Assembly: GCA_964652195.1 (NCBI GenBank) | Contig: CAZZBB010000037.1 | Coordinates: 1 to 64,000 of the forward strand | Source of the DNA: MSPOR6 sp964652195 | GTDB taxonomy: Bacteria > Poribacteria > WGA-4E > WGA-3G | Direction: 5' to 3' | Length of the DNA stretch: 64,000 nt | Shown: positions 18,131-27,710 of the stretch, piece after piece | Layout: each line of letters starts with the position of its first letter | Numbering within the stretch: position 1 is the first letter of the stretch | Notes under the pieces: model-generated | What the model was told of the DNA's origin: nothing | Databases searched by the model: none | The model's input: only the letters and a program-made list of their open reading frames with translations | Made by a program: the position numbers and the translations under genes

Positions 18131-19285
18131 CTATTCTGGTGTTAAAGCGCGTAATCTATTGACTGTATTTTCAACTTCATTTGCTACAATTTCTATTTCC
18201 TCTGAAGTATTATACCGACCTACACCAAAACGGACTGCCGTCAACGCCAGTTCATCCGGTATCCCCATAGCTGATAAAACATGGGATGGAGAAACAGATT
18301 CTGAATCACACGCTGAACCAGCAGATACAGCTATATTTTTAAGACCCATCATCAACGCTTGGTTTTGTACGCCTTCAAATGAAATGTGTAAGTTACCAGA
18401 AAGTCTTTTTTCAGGATGTCCATTCAGATGTATATTTGGTATTCGCGAACTTAAATTTTCATGTAGTGTATTGCGTAACTCATCAACTTTTTCTTGTATC
18501 TTATCTTCCATTGCCCTACTACAACTTAGACAAGCGGCACCCAGACCAACAATCCCACCAACATTCAGTGTACCGGAACGGATACCGTTTTCCTGACCTC
18601 CACCATAGAAGAGTGGGTGAAGTTCAATTCCTTCTCTTAAATACAAGGCACCCACCCCTTTTGGTCCATAGATTTTATGTGCAGTCATAGATGCTAAGTC
18701 AAGTCCTAACACATTCATATTCGATTCAAGCTTTCCAATGCCTTGAACGGCATCGGAATGAAAAAAGACCTCTTGATCAGATACTATTTTGGCAATGTCT
18801 TTTAGTGGATTGATCGTTCCAACTTCGTTATTTGCATAAATTATACTCACTAAGATTGTTTTTGAAGTAATTGCTTCTTTTACTGCATCCGGATCTACCA
18901 TTCCGTATCTATCAACAGGTAAGTAAGTAATTTCAAAACCTTCAGCTTCTAAAGCATGACATGTATCAAGTATTGCATGATGTTCAACTGCACTGGTGAT
19001 TATATGGTTACCATTATCCCTATAAGCATAAGCCACCCCTCTAATAGCAAGATTGTTGGACTCAGTTGCTCCACTTGTAAAGATTATCTCATTTGTCTTA
19101 CATCCGAGCAAATCAGCAACTTGTTGTCGTGCTTTCTCTACCGCCTCTTTTGCCTTGACACCAAATTGATGTGTACTTGCTGCATTCCCAAAATGCGTAA
19201 TGTAAAACGGCATCATTACATCCAATACTTCTGGTGCAATTGGTGTTGTTGCATGGTTATCCATATATATAATTTTGTTATCCAC
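18131..19285 (-). CDS. iscS: Cysteine desulfurase (IscS/NifS family)
   Basis: 384 residues from GTG 19285, preferred to a TTG six codons earlier because it gives the usual short N-terminus before YMDNHATTP. PLP-dependent removal of sulfur from cysteine for Fe-S cluster or thio-cofactor assembly. PLP lysine K204 in SMTAHKIYGPKG; active Cys326 in SAGSACDSESVSPSHVL; cofactor segments FTSGATESNN and HSDAVQ. No iscU or other assembly gene lies nearby, so the sulfur acceptor is not evident. Confidence 0.88.
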   Translation of the reverse strand: MDNKIIYMDNHATTPIAPEVLDVMMPFYITHFGNAASTHQFGVKAKEAVEKARQQVADLLGCKTNEIIFTSGATESNNLAIRGVAYAYRDNGNHIITSAVEHHAILDTCHALEAEGFEITYLPVDRYGMVDPDAVKEAITSKTILVSIIYANNEVGTINPLKDIAKIVSDQEVFFHSDAVQGIGKLESNMNVLGLDLASMTAHKIYGPKGVGALYLREGIELHPLFYGGGQENGIRSGTLNVGGIVGLGAACLSCSRAMEDKIQEKVDELRNTLHENLSSRIPNIHLNGHPEKRLSGNLHISFEGVQNQALMMGLKNIAVSAGSACDSESVSPSHVLSAMGIPDELALTAVRFGVGRYNTSEEIEIVANEVENTVNRLRALTPE

Positions 19286-19345
19286 AGTAATTGTACCTAT
19301 CAATCGAGTTACAGGGACATAGTAAATCCAGATGTATTTCTACTT

Positions 19346-20386
19346 CTATTTAAGCTGCTCTCTAAACATATCCATCAAACCATCAGGTGGATCAAACGGT
19401 AATTCTAAGACGCTATTTGTCAGACCACTATAGTAAATGCCAAGGAGTAAATTGAACTCTGCCAAGGATTGCGGTAAATTTGTCGGGTGAATTTTATTAT
19501 CATCTTCAAGCCAATCAAACACTGCCTCTGTCAGGTTTGTTTGTGCCACAGAATTTTGATCACCATAACCCATATTTCCTCCTTCATAACCCCCTTCAGG
19601 TGTGTAGCGTTCCCAACTTTCAAAACGCCAATGAACAAAACCTGTCTCTCCGAAGACACAAACACGTTTATGTCTATTGTTTCCAGTATTTGGTAATACT
19701 CTTGGTGCCATTTCTGGTCCAAAAGCAACAGAGGCCTGCACCCCGTTTGCATAGGTAACTATTGCTGTAGCATTTGCCGGGGAAGGTTGTGCTCCATCTA
19801 AATTACCAGCACCAGCAATTTGACCCATTACTTTAACAGGTTGAGAGTTGTCAATATAAGAGGAGACTAACTGAAGTACGTGCGGTGCTTGGTCTACGGG
19901 TGGGTTACGTGCACTTGCCTCAATAAATTTAATTGCACCTATTTTACCTTCAGCAACATCGTTTTTCAATTCAAGGTTTTTGGGATGATAATTAAGTTGT
20001 GTATTTATAGCTATCTTGGTTTTGGTACGTTGTGAAAGTTCATGGATTTGTCTCCAATCTTCACCTTCAACTGCAATCGGTTTTTCTATGATTACCGAGG
20101 GGACACCATGTTCAGATGCTTGATTTAGAAGTGGGTAACGAATACGTTCATTACTACCCCTTAATACTGGTGCAGTAACAATATGCAATAGATCAGGTTT
20201 CTCTTTAGTCAACATTTCATCAAAGTCTGTATACCGGGAATCAATGTTGAATTCATCACCAAAATCGCTGAGTAAATCCTCTTTCATATCACAGATAGCT
20301 ACCAGTTTTCCACCCTTAACATTCTCATAGGCACGAGCATGTGCGCGGGCACGTCCTCGACAGCCAAGAATTGCACATTTGTACAT
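19346..20386 (-). CDS. Gfo/Idh/MocA family NAD(P)-dependent oxidoreductase
   Basis: 346 residues. The N-terminal Rossmann domain starts CAILGCRGRARAHARAY. The EKP signature is present (VIIEKPIAVEGEDW, about 98-111), followed by the C-terminal beta-sheet domain. AGGAG precedes the ATG by 6 bases. These enzymes oxidise or reduce sugars, inositols and their derivatives. The neighbours (LamG, sulfatase, GH43-like) suggest carbohydrate metabolism, but the substrate is not readable. Confidence 0.82.
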   Translation of the reverse strand: MYKCAILGCRGRARAHARAYENVKGGKLVAICDMKEDLLSDFGDEFNIDSRYTDFDEMLTKEKPDLLHIVTAPVLRGSNERIRYPLLNQASEHGVPSVIIEKPIAVEGEDWRQIHELSQRTKTKIAINTQLNYHPKNLELKNDVAEGKIGAIKFIEASARNPPVDQAPHVLQLVSSYIDNSQPVKVMGQIAGAGNLDGAQPSPANATAIVTYANGVQASVAFGPEMAPRVLPNTGNNRHKRVCVFGETGFVHWRFESWERYTPEGGYEGGNMGYGDQNSVAQTNLTEAVFDWLEDDNKIHPTNLPQSLAEFNLLLGIYYSGLTNSVLELPFDPPDGLMDMFREQLK

Positions 20387-20645
20387 AGTTGTCTCCTAAA
20401 ATTAATCTCAATATTAATGTAATTTTATATCTAATAACAAAATGTCTTACTAACTATTATATGCAGAATACATAATAATCGCAAACTATAAACCATAGGT
20501 TTAAGACCCTATTGATTCAAACTAAATTTAAATTAGAATTGTATAATATGAATTAAGACCATGAAACACATCAATTTTTTGCATTATCAATAATTACTCA
20601 ATATAATTATAGTAATTAAACTATGATACATTGAGGATTAAACTA

Positions 20646-21401
20646 ATGTATATGAAAGTTATTACATTACTGTGTGTAATATTCACAATAGGCATATTTA
20701 TAGGTCTATCTGATGCTAAAATTGATCCAGAGAAGATTGTAGCGATATGGTTACTTGATGAAGGTAAAGGTGATGACGTTGCTGACGCATCTGGAAATGA
20801 ATTGAAAGGTACAATAAAACAAGGGGATTGGGTTAAAGGAAAAGTTGATGGCGCACTTAAAATGCCAAAAGGTGGTACAGTCACTATTCCAATCGGTAAG
20901 GGTACAATCAGAGATCAAATGAGTTATATTCTTTGGCTTCAGTTCACGGATATAGCCGGTCAGCAGAACTATTTCTCAATATGGGATCAGAGTAGTCATC
21001 GTTACGTTCCCTACAAAGATGGTGGTAACACGCTAAGGAGTTGGACAAACGCATGGAACGTTAGCAGTGGGGTAACCGTAAAAGATGGAACATGGTACCA
21101 TGTTGCCAATACCTATGACGGTACAACTGCAAAGATTTATGTTAATGGTGAAGAAAAGGTCTCGCAGGCTGTTCCAAAATTTCAACTTGCTGACCAAGAC
21201 CAGACTGCCTGGCTTGCTACTGATGCAGGACACGGATTTAAATCTGCATGTATAAAGGATGAAGTAGGTCTATTTAATCAAGCACTCTCAAAGCAGGAAA
21301 TACAAGATATTATGAATAATGGAATTCTGACCACAGCTTATTCCGTTGAACCTGGTGGGAAATTATCTCTACTATGGGGCGGATTAAAGTCAGATAGATA
21401 A
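20646..21401 (+). CDS. Secreted LamG-domain protein
   Basis: 251 residues from ATG 20646 (GAGG 9 bases upstream; a TTG at 20631 is less likely). Signal peptide at about 1-25, then a LamG/ConA domain: VAIWLLDEGKGDDVADASGN, MSYILWLQF, DGTWYHVANTYDG, IYVNGEEKVS, ACIKDEVGLFNQALSKQEI. It is less similar to the 12.6-14.3 kb pair, but its tail VEPGGKLSLLWGGLKSDR is clearly the same motif. Convergent with the sulfatase. Inferred surface glycan-binding protein. Confidence 0.8.
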   Translation: MYMKVITLLCVIFTIGIFIGLSDAKIDPEKIVAIWLLDEGKGDDVADASGNELKGTIKQGDWVKGKVDGALKMPKGGTVTIPIGKGTIRDQMSYILWLQFTDIAGQQNYFSIWDQSSHRYVPYKDGGNTLRSWTNAWNVSSGVTVKDGTWYHVANTYDGTTAKIYVNGEEKVSQAVPKFQLADQDQTAWLATDAGHGFKSACIKDEVGLFNQALSKQEIQDIMNNGILTTAYSVEPGGKLSLLWGGLKSDR

Positions 21402-21486
21402 GACATACTTCCTATATTTCTTGATGGAATTAGCATTGCAGAAATCTATATAATATCTGTATTCCAATAAGTTCAATCCATGTCTT

Positions 21487-23196
21487 TTAGAGTACACGTT
21501 TTACATAGACATAGTATGCTCCGAGTGTCAATTCACCAGTCTCATCTGAGAATTGGGTTTGAAGACTTGTCTGTCCAGCTTTTAGATTGAATGTAAAGTT
21601 GACACTCTTTGCATCAGCCGTGATACCTTTTGTAGCAGACTGATCGCCAATACGAATCTGTGCCGTTTTTAAATCCAGTGCACGTCCACCATTATATAGA
21701 TCAATGTTGTCACCAGGAATACCTTCAATAATTGTTCTATCTTCCTCACGCGGCCACCGTCTCAACTCAAAACTATATTCCCCATCCTCTGGTATTTCAA
21801 TTGCCCAATGACCGTTACACTCCATTCCTCGTCTAATTGATCCTTGATTCCATGCGTGTCCATTTCCATGCCAATCATGTGTTGTAATACAAGCAACCTG
21901 TTCGTGTTGTGTACCAACAACAATTGGACACTCTTCATCGAATCGTAAAGAAACTAAATCCCACCATTTTTCATAATGTCCACGCAGGTCTTCTACTACA
22001 TCAGGATTCTCATTAGCAATATTCTCACGCTGTTCTGGATCTGCTTGAATATCATATAACTCTTTACCATTTATGAGTCTCCACCGTTGTGACATGGTAG
22101 CACTATCTTTCCACTTGATTGGGTTTTCAACCCGTTGTGAATCTGTAACAATTACGCGATCTTCCCAGTCGACTTCTTCATCTTTTATCAGAGGTGCTAT
22201 ACTTGTACCATGAAATCGAGAATTGTCAGAAACATCTAAATCACATAGGTCTATGAGAGTCGGTAGCAAATCAATATTTGCAGTAAGCTCATCTACTTCT
22301 TTCTTTTCAGAATAACCACCCTCAGGCCAATGTAAGAAAAGCGGAACACGATGTCCCCCTTCATACGGTGAGCCTTTCTTTCCACGCATCCCAGCATTAT
22401 ACCCATTTTTGACAAACTGTCTATTATCAAGGTTGCATCCTGCAGCTGAACCGTTGTCTGTCATAAAAATAAGTATAGTGTTTTCTTCAAGTCCGAGTAC
22501 TCTCAGATGATGCCGAAGTCGTGCCATATTGTCATCTATGTTAGTTATCATTCCATAGAAACATGCTCGATCATTAGGTTCACCTTTTCTTTTGTATACC
22601 TCGCTATAGGAGTCAGGTACGCGGAATGGACCGTGGGGTGCGTTGGTTGGAATATAACAGAAAAATGGACGATCTTGGTTTCTTTCAATGAAATTCATCC
22701 CTTGCTGAAACCAGACATCTGTACAATAACCCTTAAAGGGTTGTTCTGAACCGTTGTCAAAGTAGGTATCGTCGAAATAATCATTACCCCAATAATCTGG
22801 TGTTTGACTAATTCCACCACCACCGTGATAAAGTGCTTCTGCAAATCCTCGATCATGTGGACGGAATGGATAGTTATCTCCAAGGTGCCATTTACCAAAC
22901 ATACCCGTCTTATAACCGTTGTTTCTAAAGATATCTGCCATCGTGACTTCATCACTACGGAGAAGAGATCTACCTCCAATCGTATGCCACACACCTGTGG
23001 AATTACAATATCGACCTGTCATAATCCCTGCACGTGTAGGCGAACATGTGGGACCGACATGTAGATTTCGTAGTTGGACACTCTCTTCTGAAAGTGAGTC
23101 CAGATTCGGTGTGTTGATTACAGGGTTTCCTGTACATCCCAAATCTCCATACCCTTGATCATCAGTGATAACAAAGACCAGATTCGGTTTCGTCAC
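21487..23196 (-). CDS. Arylsulfatase (type I sulfatase)
   Basis: 569 residues from GTG 23196 with AGGAG 8 bases upstream. Hydrolyses sulfate esters. The formylglycine signature C51-S-P-T-R55-AGIMTGR is intact; D12-D13 (VFVITDDQGYGD) bind Ca2+; GKWHLG and FMTDNGSAAG are also present. The last ~130 residues form an extra beta-rich domain (after LRFDEECPIV) often found in poribacterial and planctomycetal sulfatases. No signal peptide is evident. No formylglycine-generating enzyme is in the window, so maturation must depend on a gene elsewhere. Sulfated glycans are a plausible substrate class. Confidence 0.88.
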   Translation of the reverse strand: MTKPNLVFVITDDQGYGDLGCTGNPVINTPNLDSLSEESVQLRNLHVGPTCSPTRAGIMTGRYCNSTGVWHTIGGRSLLRSDEVTMADIFRNNGYKTGMFGKWHLGDNYPFRPHDRGFAEALYHGGGGISQTPDYWGNDYFDDTYFDNGSEQPFKGYCTDVWFQQGMNFIERNQDRPFFCYIPTNAPHGPFRVPDSYSEVYKRKGEPNDRACFYGMITNIDDNMARLRHHLRVLGLEENTILIFMTDNGSAAGCNLDNRQFVKNGYNAGMRGKKGSPYEGGHRVPLFLHWPEGGYSEKKEVDELTANIDLLPTLIDLCDLDVSDNSRFHGTSIAPLIKDEEVDWEDRVIVTDSQRVENPIKWKDSATMSQRWRLINGKELYDIQADPEQRENIANENPDVVEDLRGHYEKWWDLVSLRFDEECPIVVGTQHEQVACITTHDWHGNGHAWNQGSIRRGMECNGHWAIEIPEDGEYSFELRRWPREEDRTIIEGIPGDNIDLYNGGRALDLKTAQIRIGDQSATKGITADAKSVNFTFNLKAGQTSLQTQFSDETGELTLGAYYVYVKRVL

Positions 23197-23229
23197 GTTA
23201 ATATCTCCTAAATGATGATAGAATCCAAT

Positions 23230-24417
23230 TTATTTCAATGCTTTTTTGATACGATCTAATCCACGATTGATTTCAGTCAATGATGTGGCAAACGAAAGAC
23301 GTAAATTCTTGTCTGCGCCGAATCCATCTCCTGGAACAACGCCAACACCAGCAGAACCCAATAGATAATCGGTAATATCCATTGAACCGTCTATTTTCTG
23401 TCCATCAAGCGTCCGTCCATAGTGGTCAGAGAAATCTGGGAAAATATAGAATGCACCTTGTGGTTTGACATAACTTACGCCATCAATATCGTCAAAACGT
23501 TCACAGATAACATCCCGACGTTCTTCAAATGCTTTACGCATCTCTTCAACAGCATCTTGGGGTTCATTAAGGGCTGCAACAGCAGCTTTTTGCGCAATGG
23601 AGGTAGGGTTTGATGTACTGTGAGATTGTATCCGGGACATAGCGGAGATAACATCTTCTGGTCCAGCAGTATACCCAATACGCCATCCTGTCATTGAATA
23701 TGCTTTCGATACACCATTCACGACAAATGTTATGGCTTTTGTTTCTTCATTGAAGGCTGCAAGACTCTGGTGTGTAGCTCCATCGTAGAGTAAGGCTTCA
23801 TAGATTTCATCAGAAATGAGATATACCTGATTTTTCACAGCAATATCTGCAATCTGTTTTAGATTTTCCACATCATAGGTTGTACCCGTAGGATTACTTG
23901 GACTGTTGATGAGAATTGCTTTTGTATTGGAATTAATTGCTGCTTCAACATCTGTTGCGTGCATACAGAAATTCTGTTCGGCTGTTGTTTCAATTACTTG
24001 TGGCACTGCTCCTGCCAACTTAATCTGTTGTGGATAGCTCACCCAATATGGTGCAGCGAAGATTACCTCATCACCTGGATCACAAATCGCTTGCATAATG
24101 TTATAAAGGGTATGTTTTGCCCCACACGAAACGATGACTTCTGATGTACTATAGCTTAATCCATTATCTCTCTGATATTTGTCGACGATTGCCTCACGTA
24201 GTTCAGGTGTACCGGGGACAGGTGTATATTTTGTAAATCCATCCTCAAGTGCAGTGATTGCAGCCGCTTTAATATAGTCTGGTGTATCAAAATCCGGTTC
24301 ACCCGCTCCGAATTTGACAACATCCACACCATCAGCGATCATTGCATTGATTTTCGCTGTGATGGCTAAGGTTGAAGATGGTGTTACGTTTTGACTCCGT
24401 TCAGATAGTGAAATCAT
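23230..24417 (-). CDS. Aspartate/aromatic aminotransferase, class I fold
   Basis: 395 residues. PLP enzyme with lysine K238 in VVNGVSKAYSMTGWRIGY, plus FGAGEPDFDTPD, KYTPVPGTPELR, SPSNPTGT and a C-terminal Arg in LRLSFATS. This matches the AspB/AspC subgroup Ib of bacterial aspartate aminotransferases. AAGGAG precedes the ATG. It lies 33 bases upstream of the sulfatase on the same strand; the functional link is not obvious. With asd nearby it may serve aspartate-family amino acid metabolism. Confidence 0.85.
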   Translation of the reverse strand: MISLSERSQNVTPSSTLAITAKINAMIADGVDVVKFGAGEPDFDTPDYIKAAAITALEDGFTKYTPVPGTPELREAIVDKYQRDNGLSYSTSEVIVSCGAKHTLYNIMQAICDPGDEVIFAAPYWVSYPQQIKLAGAVPQVIETTAEQNFCMHATDVEAAINSNTKAILINSPSNPTGTTYDVENLKQIADIAVKNQVYLISDEIYEALLYDGATHQSLAAFNEETKAITFVVNGVSKAYSMTGWRIGYTAGPEDVISAMSRIQSHSTSNPTSIAQKAAVAALNEPQDAVEEMRKAFEERRDVICERFDDIDGVSYVKPQGAFYIFPDFSDHYGRTLDGQKIDGSMDITDYLLGSAGVGVVPGDGFGADKNLRLSFATSLTEINRGLDRIKKALK

Positions 24418-24538
24418 TAAATCTCCTTACGATTAATTCAGTTTTATTATTACGTGTCTAAGTTGTGACAATAAGGTAAATATATACGATAGAAGTATAA
24501 AATTCTAAATATGCTTTGATGTGAACTACTGAAGATTT

Positions 24539-25411
24539 TTATAGAGTATCTTTGAGTTTCTTGAGAAGGTCTTTCTGTTTTTTCGATAAGGATTGAGGTA
24601 TTTCTACAACAAGTTTAACACGTAAGTCACCGCTTCGGGCAGTTGAATCAATAACTCCTTGTCCTCGGATTCTCAATTGTTGTCCTGGCTGTGATCCTGC
24701 AGGAATCTTTAAATCTACATCCCCTGATAATGTATTCACACGGACTGTACCACCTAATGCTGCAGTTGTCATTGGAACTTTCACTTCAGTTACCAAATCC
24801 AATCCATCGCGCGTAATAGTTGGATGCGGTTTGACCGATATTTTTGCTAATAGATCCCCTGAAGGACCAGATCCGAGAGATTCTCCTTGTCCTCGAATCC
24901 GTAATGTCTGACCATCTTTAATACCAGGTGGTATTTTGATGTTTATATTCTTACCTTGAATGGGAACCTCTTTGGTAGCCCCAAGTATTGAATCTTCAAA
25001 AGGTATTGTAAGGTTCACCTTATGATCACGCCCCCGGTACGTACGTGTTGTTCTGTGTTGTGGGCCAAAAATATCACCGAACACCTCATCAAAACCTCCA
25101 CCTCCACCATAAGTTGTTCGACCAAAAAGATCATTCAGATTGATATTTGAAAAAATGTCATTTACATTGGTATAGCCTTCAAAACCCATACCGTGAACAC
25201 CAGCATGTCCGCGTGTATCATACACCCGTCGTTTTTCTGGGTCGGATAACACCGAATAGGCATTGGAAGCCTCTTTAAATCTTTCTTCCGCAGTTTTATC
25301 ATCCGGATTCTTATCAGGATGATATTTGACTGCTAATTTACGATATGCCTTTTTGATTTCATCCGCTGGGGCGTCTCTATTAACACCGAGAATTTCGTAG
25401 TAATCTCTCAT
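24539..25411 (-). CDS. DnaJ-like co-chaperone without zinc finger (CbpA type)
   Basis: 290 residues. J domain at 1-70 with H31-P-D33, a Gly/Phe-rich linker at about 75-125 (GGGGGFDEVFGDIFG), and two C-terminal substrate-binding domains (IPPGIKDGQTLRIRGQG, IPAGSQPGQQLRIRGQG). The CxxCxGxG zinc repeats are absent, as in CbpA/type II DnaJ. Stimulates the ATPase of an Hsp70 partner. No dnaK lies in the window. The ribosome site is weak. Confidence 0.88.
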   Translation of the reverse strand: MRDYYEILGVNRDAPADEIKKAYRKLAVKYHPDKNPDDKTAEERFKEASNAYSVLSDPEKRRVYDTRGHAGVHGMGFEGYTNVNDIFSNINLNDLFGRTTYGGGGGFDEVFGDIFGPQHRTTRTYRGRDHKVNLTIPFEDSILGATKEVPIQGKNINIKIPPGIKDGQTLRIRGQGESLGSGPSGDLLAKISVKPHPTITRDGLDLVTEVKVPMTTAALGGTVRVNTLSGDVDLKIPAGSQPGQQLRIRGQGVIDSTARSGDLRVKLVVEIPQSLSKKQKDLLKKLKDTL

Positions 25412-25463
25412 AATTAAATGGGGTATACCTTATAATGAGTTTCTTATATATATTGAAAGTTCT

Positions 25464-26597
25464 TTATAATAAATCAACTAATTCATTTACTGAATATATA
25501 TTATTGTATTCTTTTACAATCTTCATGCCAAACTTAAGAATCGCTATTTCTATATCTATTTTTCGTTGTTTATCCGCTATACCCTCTATATCTTTAACAT
25601 GTGCTGCACCTATGATACGTCGTAACATCTCCATCCCAGTAAATCCAACTGATATATGAAAGATAGTATGTAAACTGCGTTCTTTAAGTGGTTTATCCAT
25701 CTTAAATTCACCAGTATATGTATCCCATGTATCTACAATTGCTGATTTAATCTTAGATTGTACACCATTATTATCTGTATGTGAGTAGTAGGAAAGTAGA
25801 TAATTTGCCCAAAACAAGCCTATATCAAAACCAACAGGTCCATAGAAAGCAAATTCTGAATCAATTACTTTGGTGAACTGGTCATTCACCATTATACTAC
25901 CAGTATGTAGATCTCCATGCGTTATCCCTTGTTGTACATTCAGGAATATACTCTTTAATTGATTCGTCTGTTGTATGAATTCTTCATCATTCTTGAGTCG
26001 GTCTACTTCTTTTTTTAACCCATCAGAATAAAAATTGGTTTCATGTTCAGTGAAAGGAAATTTAAAGACATAATCTGCTGTTATATCTTGCATCACAGTA
26101 TTTTTAAAATCAAGTTTATACTGCTTACCCGTCGTAACATCCAGATTATCAAAGTAGGTCTGACTATGGATAATACCCAGAAATCCCCCGATTTTAACTG
26201 GAATTGATGAATTTACCTGACCAGCAATTAGATCCTCACGGAGTAGTCTGTATCCTTTTAGATCCTCCATTATAATGACAGCGGAATCACTATCGAAAAA
26301 GTATAGGGTAGGAACAGTGTCACTCGCAAATTTATTATATGTCTTTAATGCTCGAAATTCAAATGTTAAGCGTTCAGGAGGTAACGGATAATCGGGACCT
26401 AAAATCTTAATATATGGGGGTGCTTGCTTCAATACAAGAGAACGTTCCGGTTTTGAAGTATCAAAAACGCGGTACACATAATTCAGATTACCATCCCCAA
26501 TTTCTACTGAATCTATCTGGGTATTGTACTCAAAGAAGTCTATGTCAGACTGGTGTTCACGAAGATATTGTGGGATGTTTTCCTTGGTTAATTCCAT
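25464..26597 (-). CDS. mtnK: Methylthioribose kinase
   Basis: 377 residues from ATG 26597 (the frame also offers TTG one codon earlier). APH-like kinase fold that phosphorylates 5-methylthioribose in methionine salvage. Signatures: GDGNLNYVYRVFD near the N-terminus, VLKQAPPYIKILG, ITHGDLHTGSIMV (catalytic loop) and IDSEFAFYGPVGFDIG (metal-binding loop, with Ser where DPEFAF is usual). The C-terminal GAAHVKDIEGI is also typical. No mtnA or other salvage gene is adjacent; asd downstream is the only link to the methionine branch. Confidence 0.83.
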   Translation of the reverse strand: MELTKENIPQYLREHQSDIDFFEYNTQIDSVEIGDGNLNYVYRVFDTSKPERSLVLKQAPPYIKILGPDYPLPPERLTFEFRALKTYNKFASDTVPTLYFFDSDSAVIIMEDLKGYRLLREDLIAGQVNSSIPVKIGGFLGIIHSQTYFDNLDVTTGKQYKLDFKNTVMQDITADYVFKFPFTEHETNFYSDGLKKEVDRLKNDEEFIQQTNQLKSIFLNVQQGITHGDLHTGSIMVNDQFTKVIDSEFAFYGPVGFDIGLFWANYLLSYYSHTDNNGVQSKIKSAIVDTWDTYTGEFKMDKPLKERSLHTIFHISVGFTGMEMLRRIIGAAHVKDIEGIADKQRKIDIEIAILKFGMKIVKEYNNIYSVNELVDLL

Positions 26598-26708
26598 CAA
26601 ATATAATCTTCTTTAGAACAGCAAATTAATGAAAAAGAAATGATACAAATTATACAGATAAACTGTAAAACAATTCAGGATTTTATTACATTAAGACTGT
26701 TAGATGAA

Positions 26709-27710
26709 TTACAACAGGAGTTGTTCAGCAATTTGAATTGCGTTTAAAGCTGCACCTTTACGTAAATTATCAGCAACTACCCACAGATTTAACCCGTTAA
26801 CAATTGAAAAATCTTCTCTCACACGTCCAACATAAACATCATCTTTTCCTGCCACATCAATTGCGAGTGGAAACTGATAATTATCAGGATCATCAAGTAA
26901 TTCTACCCCTGGGGCATCTGATAATATTTCACGTGCTTCTGCCTGTGTAAGTTTCTGATGTGTCTCTACATTTATTGATTCAGAATGAGCAAAGAAAACT
27001 GGTACTCTTACTGTAGTGGCAGAGACTCCAATAGAATCATCAGATAAGATTTTATGGGTTTCGTTTACCATCTTCAGTTCCTCTTCATTATCTCCACTAT
27101 CGGTGAAGGGCCAATCAAACGCTACATTGAAAGCCATCTGATGAGGAAACCGATCCAGTGTTATGGGTTTACCTTCCAATGCTTCAGTTGTCTGTTGCAC
27201 CAATTCGGTCACTGCTCGTCCACTCTTTCCTGATACACTCTGATATGTCGACACAACGATCCTTTTTATCCCTACTGCATCATAAATAGGCTTTAGGGCG
27301 ACCATCATCTGAATTGTAGAACAATTTGGATTAGCTATCAGACCGTTGTGTTTTTTGGCAGCATCCATATTGACTTCTGGAACAACCAATGGTGTATGTT
27401 CATCCATTCGAAATGCACTGGTATTATCAATGACCAACGCGCCTTTTTCTACCGCAGTTGGGATGAACTCAAGACTTACTGAACCACCAGCAGAAGAGAA
27501 TACTACATCAACATCATCAAAGGAATCGTGTGTTAATTCTTCAATAGTGATATGTGTGCCTTTAAACGTCAGGATTTCACCTGCTGACCGATGGGATGCC
27601 AGAAGTTTTAGACTACCAATAGGGAAGGAACGTTCTTCGAGTAGTTCCAACATTGTGTTGCCAACTGCCCCTGTTGCACCGACAATTGCAACACGATAAC
27701 TCTCATTCAT
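26709..27710 (-). CDS. asd: Aspartate-semialdehyde dehydrogenase
   Basis: 333 residues. Reduces aspartyl phosphate to aspartate semialdehyde for Lys, Met, Thr and diaminopimelate synthesis. NADP-binding GATGAVG at 11-17, catalytic C130 in ANPNCSTIQ, VVSTYQSVSGKSG, and the region VRVPVFFAHSE. Length and order agree with the Asd family. GAGG lies 9 bases before the ATG. The gap to mtnK is 111 bases. Confidence 0.92.
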   Translation of the reverse strand: MNESYRVAIVGATGAVGNTMLELLEERSFPIGSLKLLASHRSAGEILTFKGTHITIEELTHDSFDDVDVVFSSAGGSVSLEFIPTAVEKGALVIDNTSAFRMDEHTPLVVPEVNMDAAKKHNGLIANPNCSTIQMMVALKPIYDAVGIKRIVVSTYQSVSGKSGRAVTELVQQTTEALEGKPITLDRFPHQMAFNVAFDWPFTDSGDNEEELKMVNETHKILSDDSIGVSATTVRVPVFFAHSESINVETHQKLTQAEAREILSDAPGVELLDDPDNYQFPLAIDVAGKDDVYVGRVREDFSIVNGLNLWVVADNLRKGAALNAIQIAEQLLL

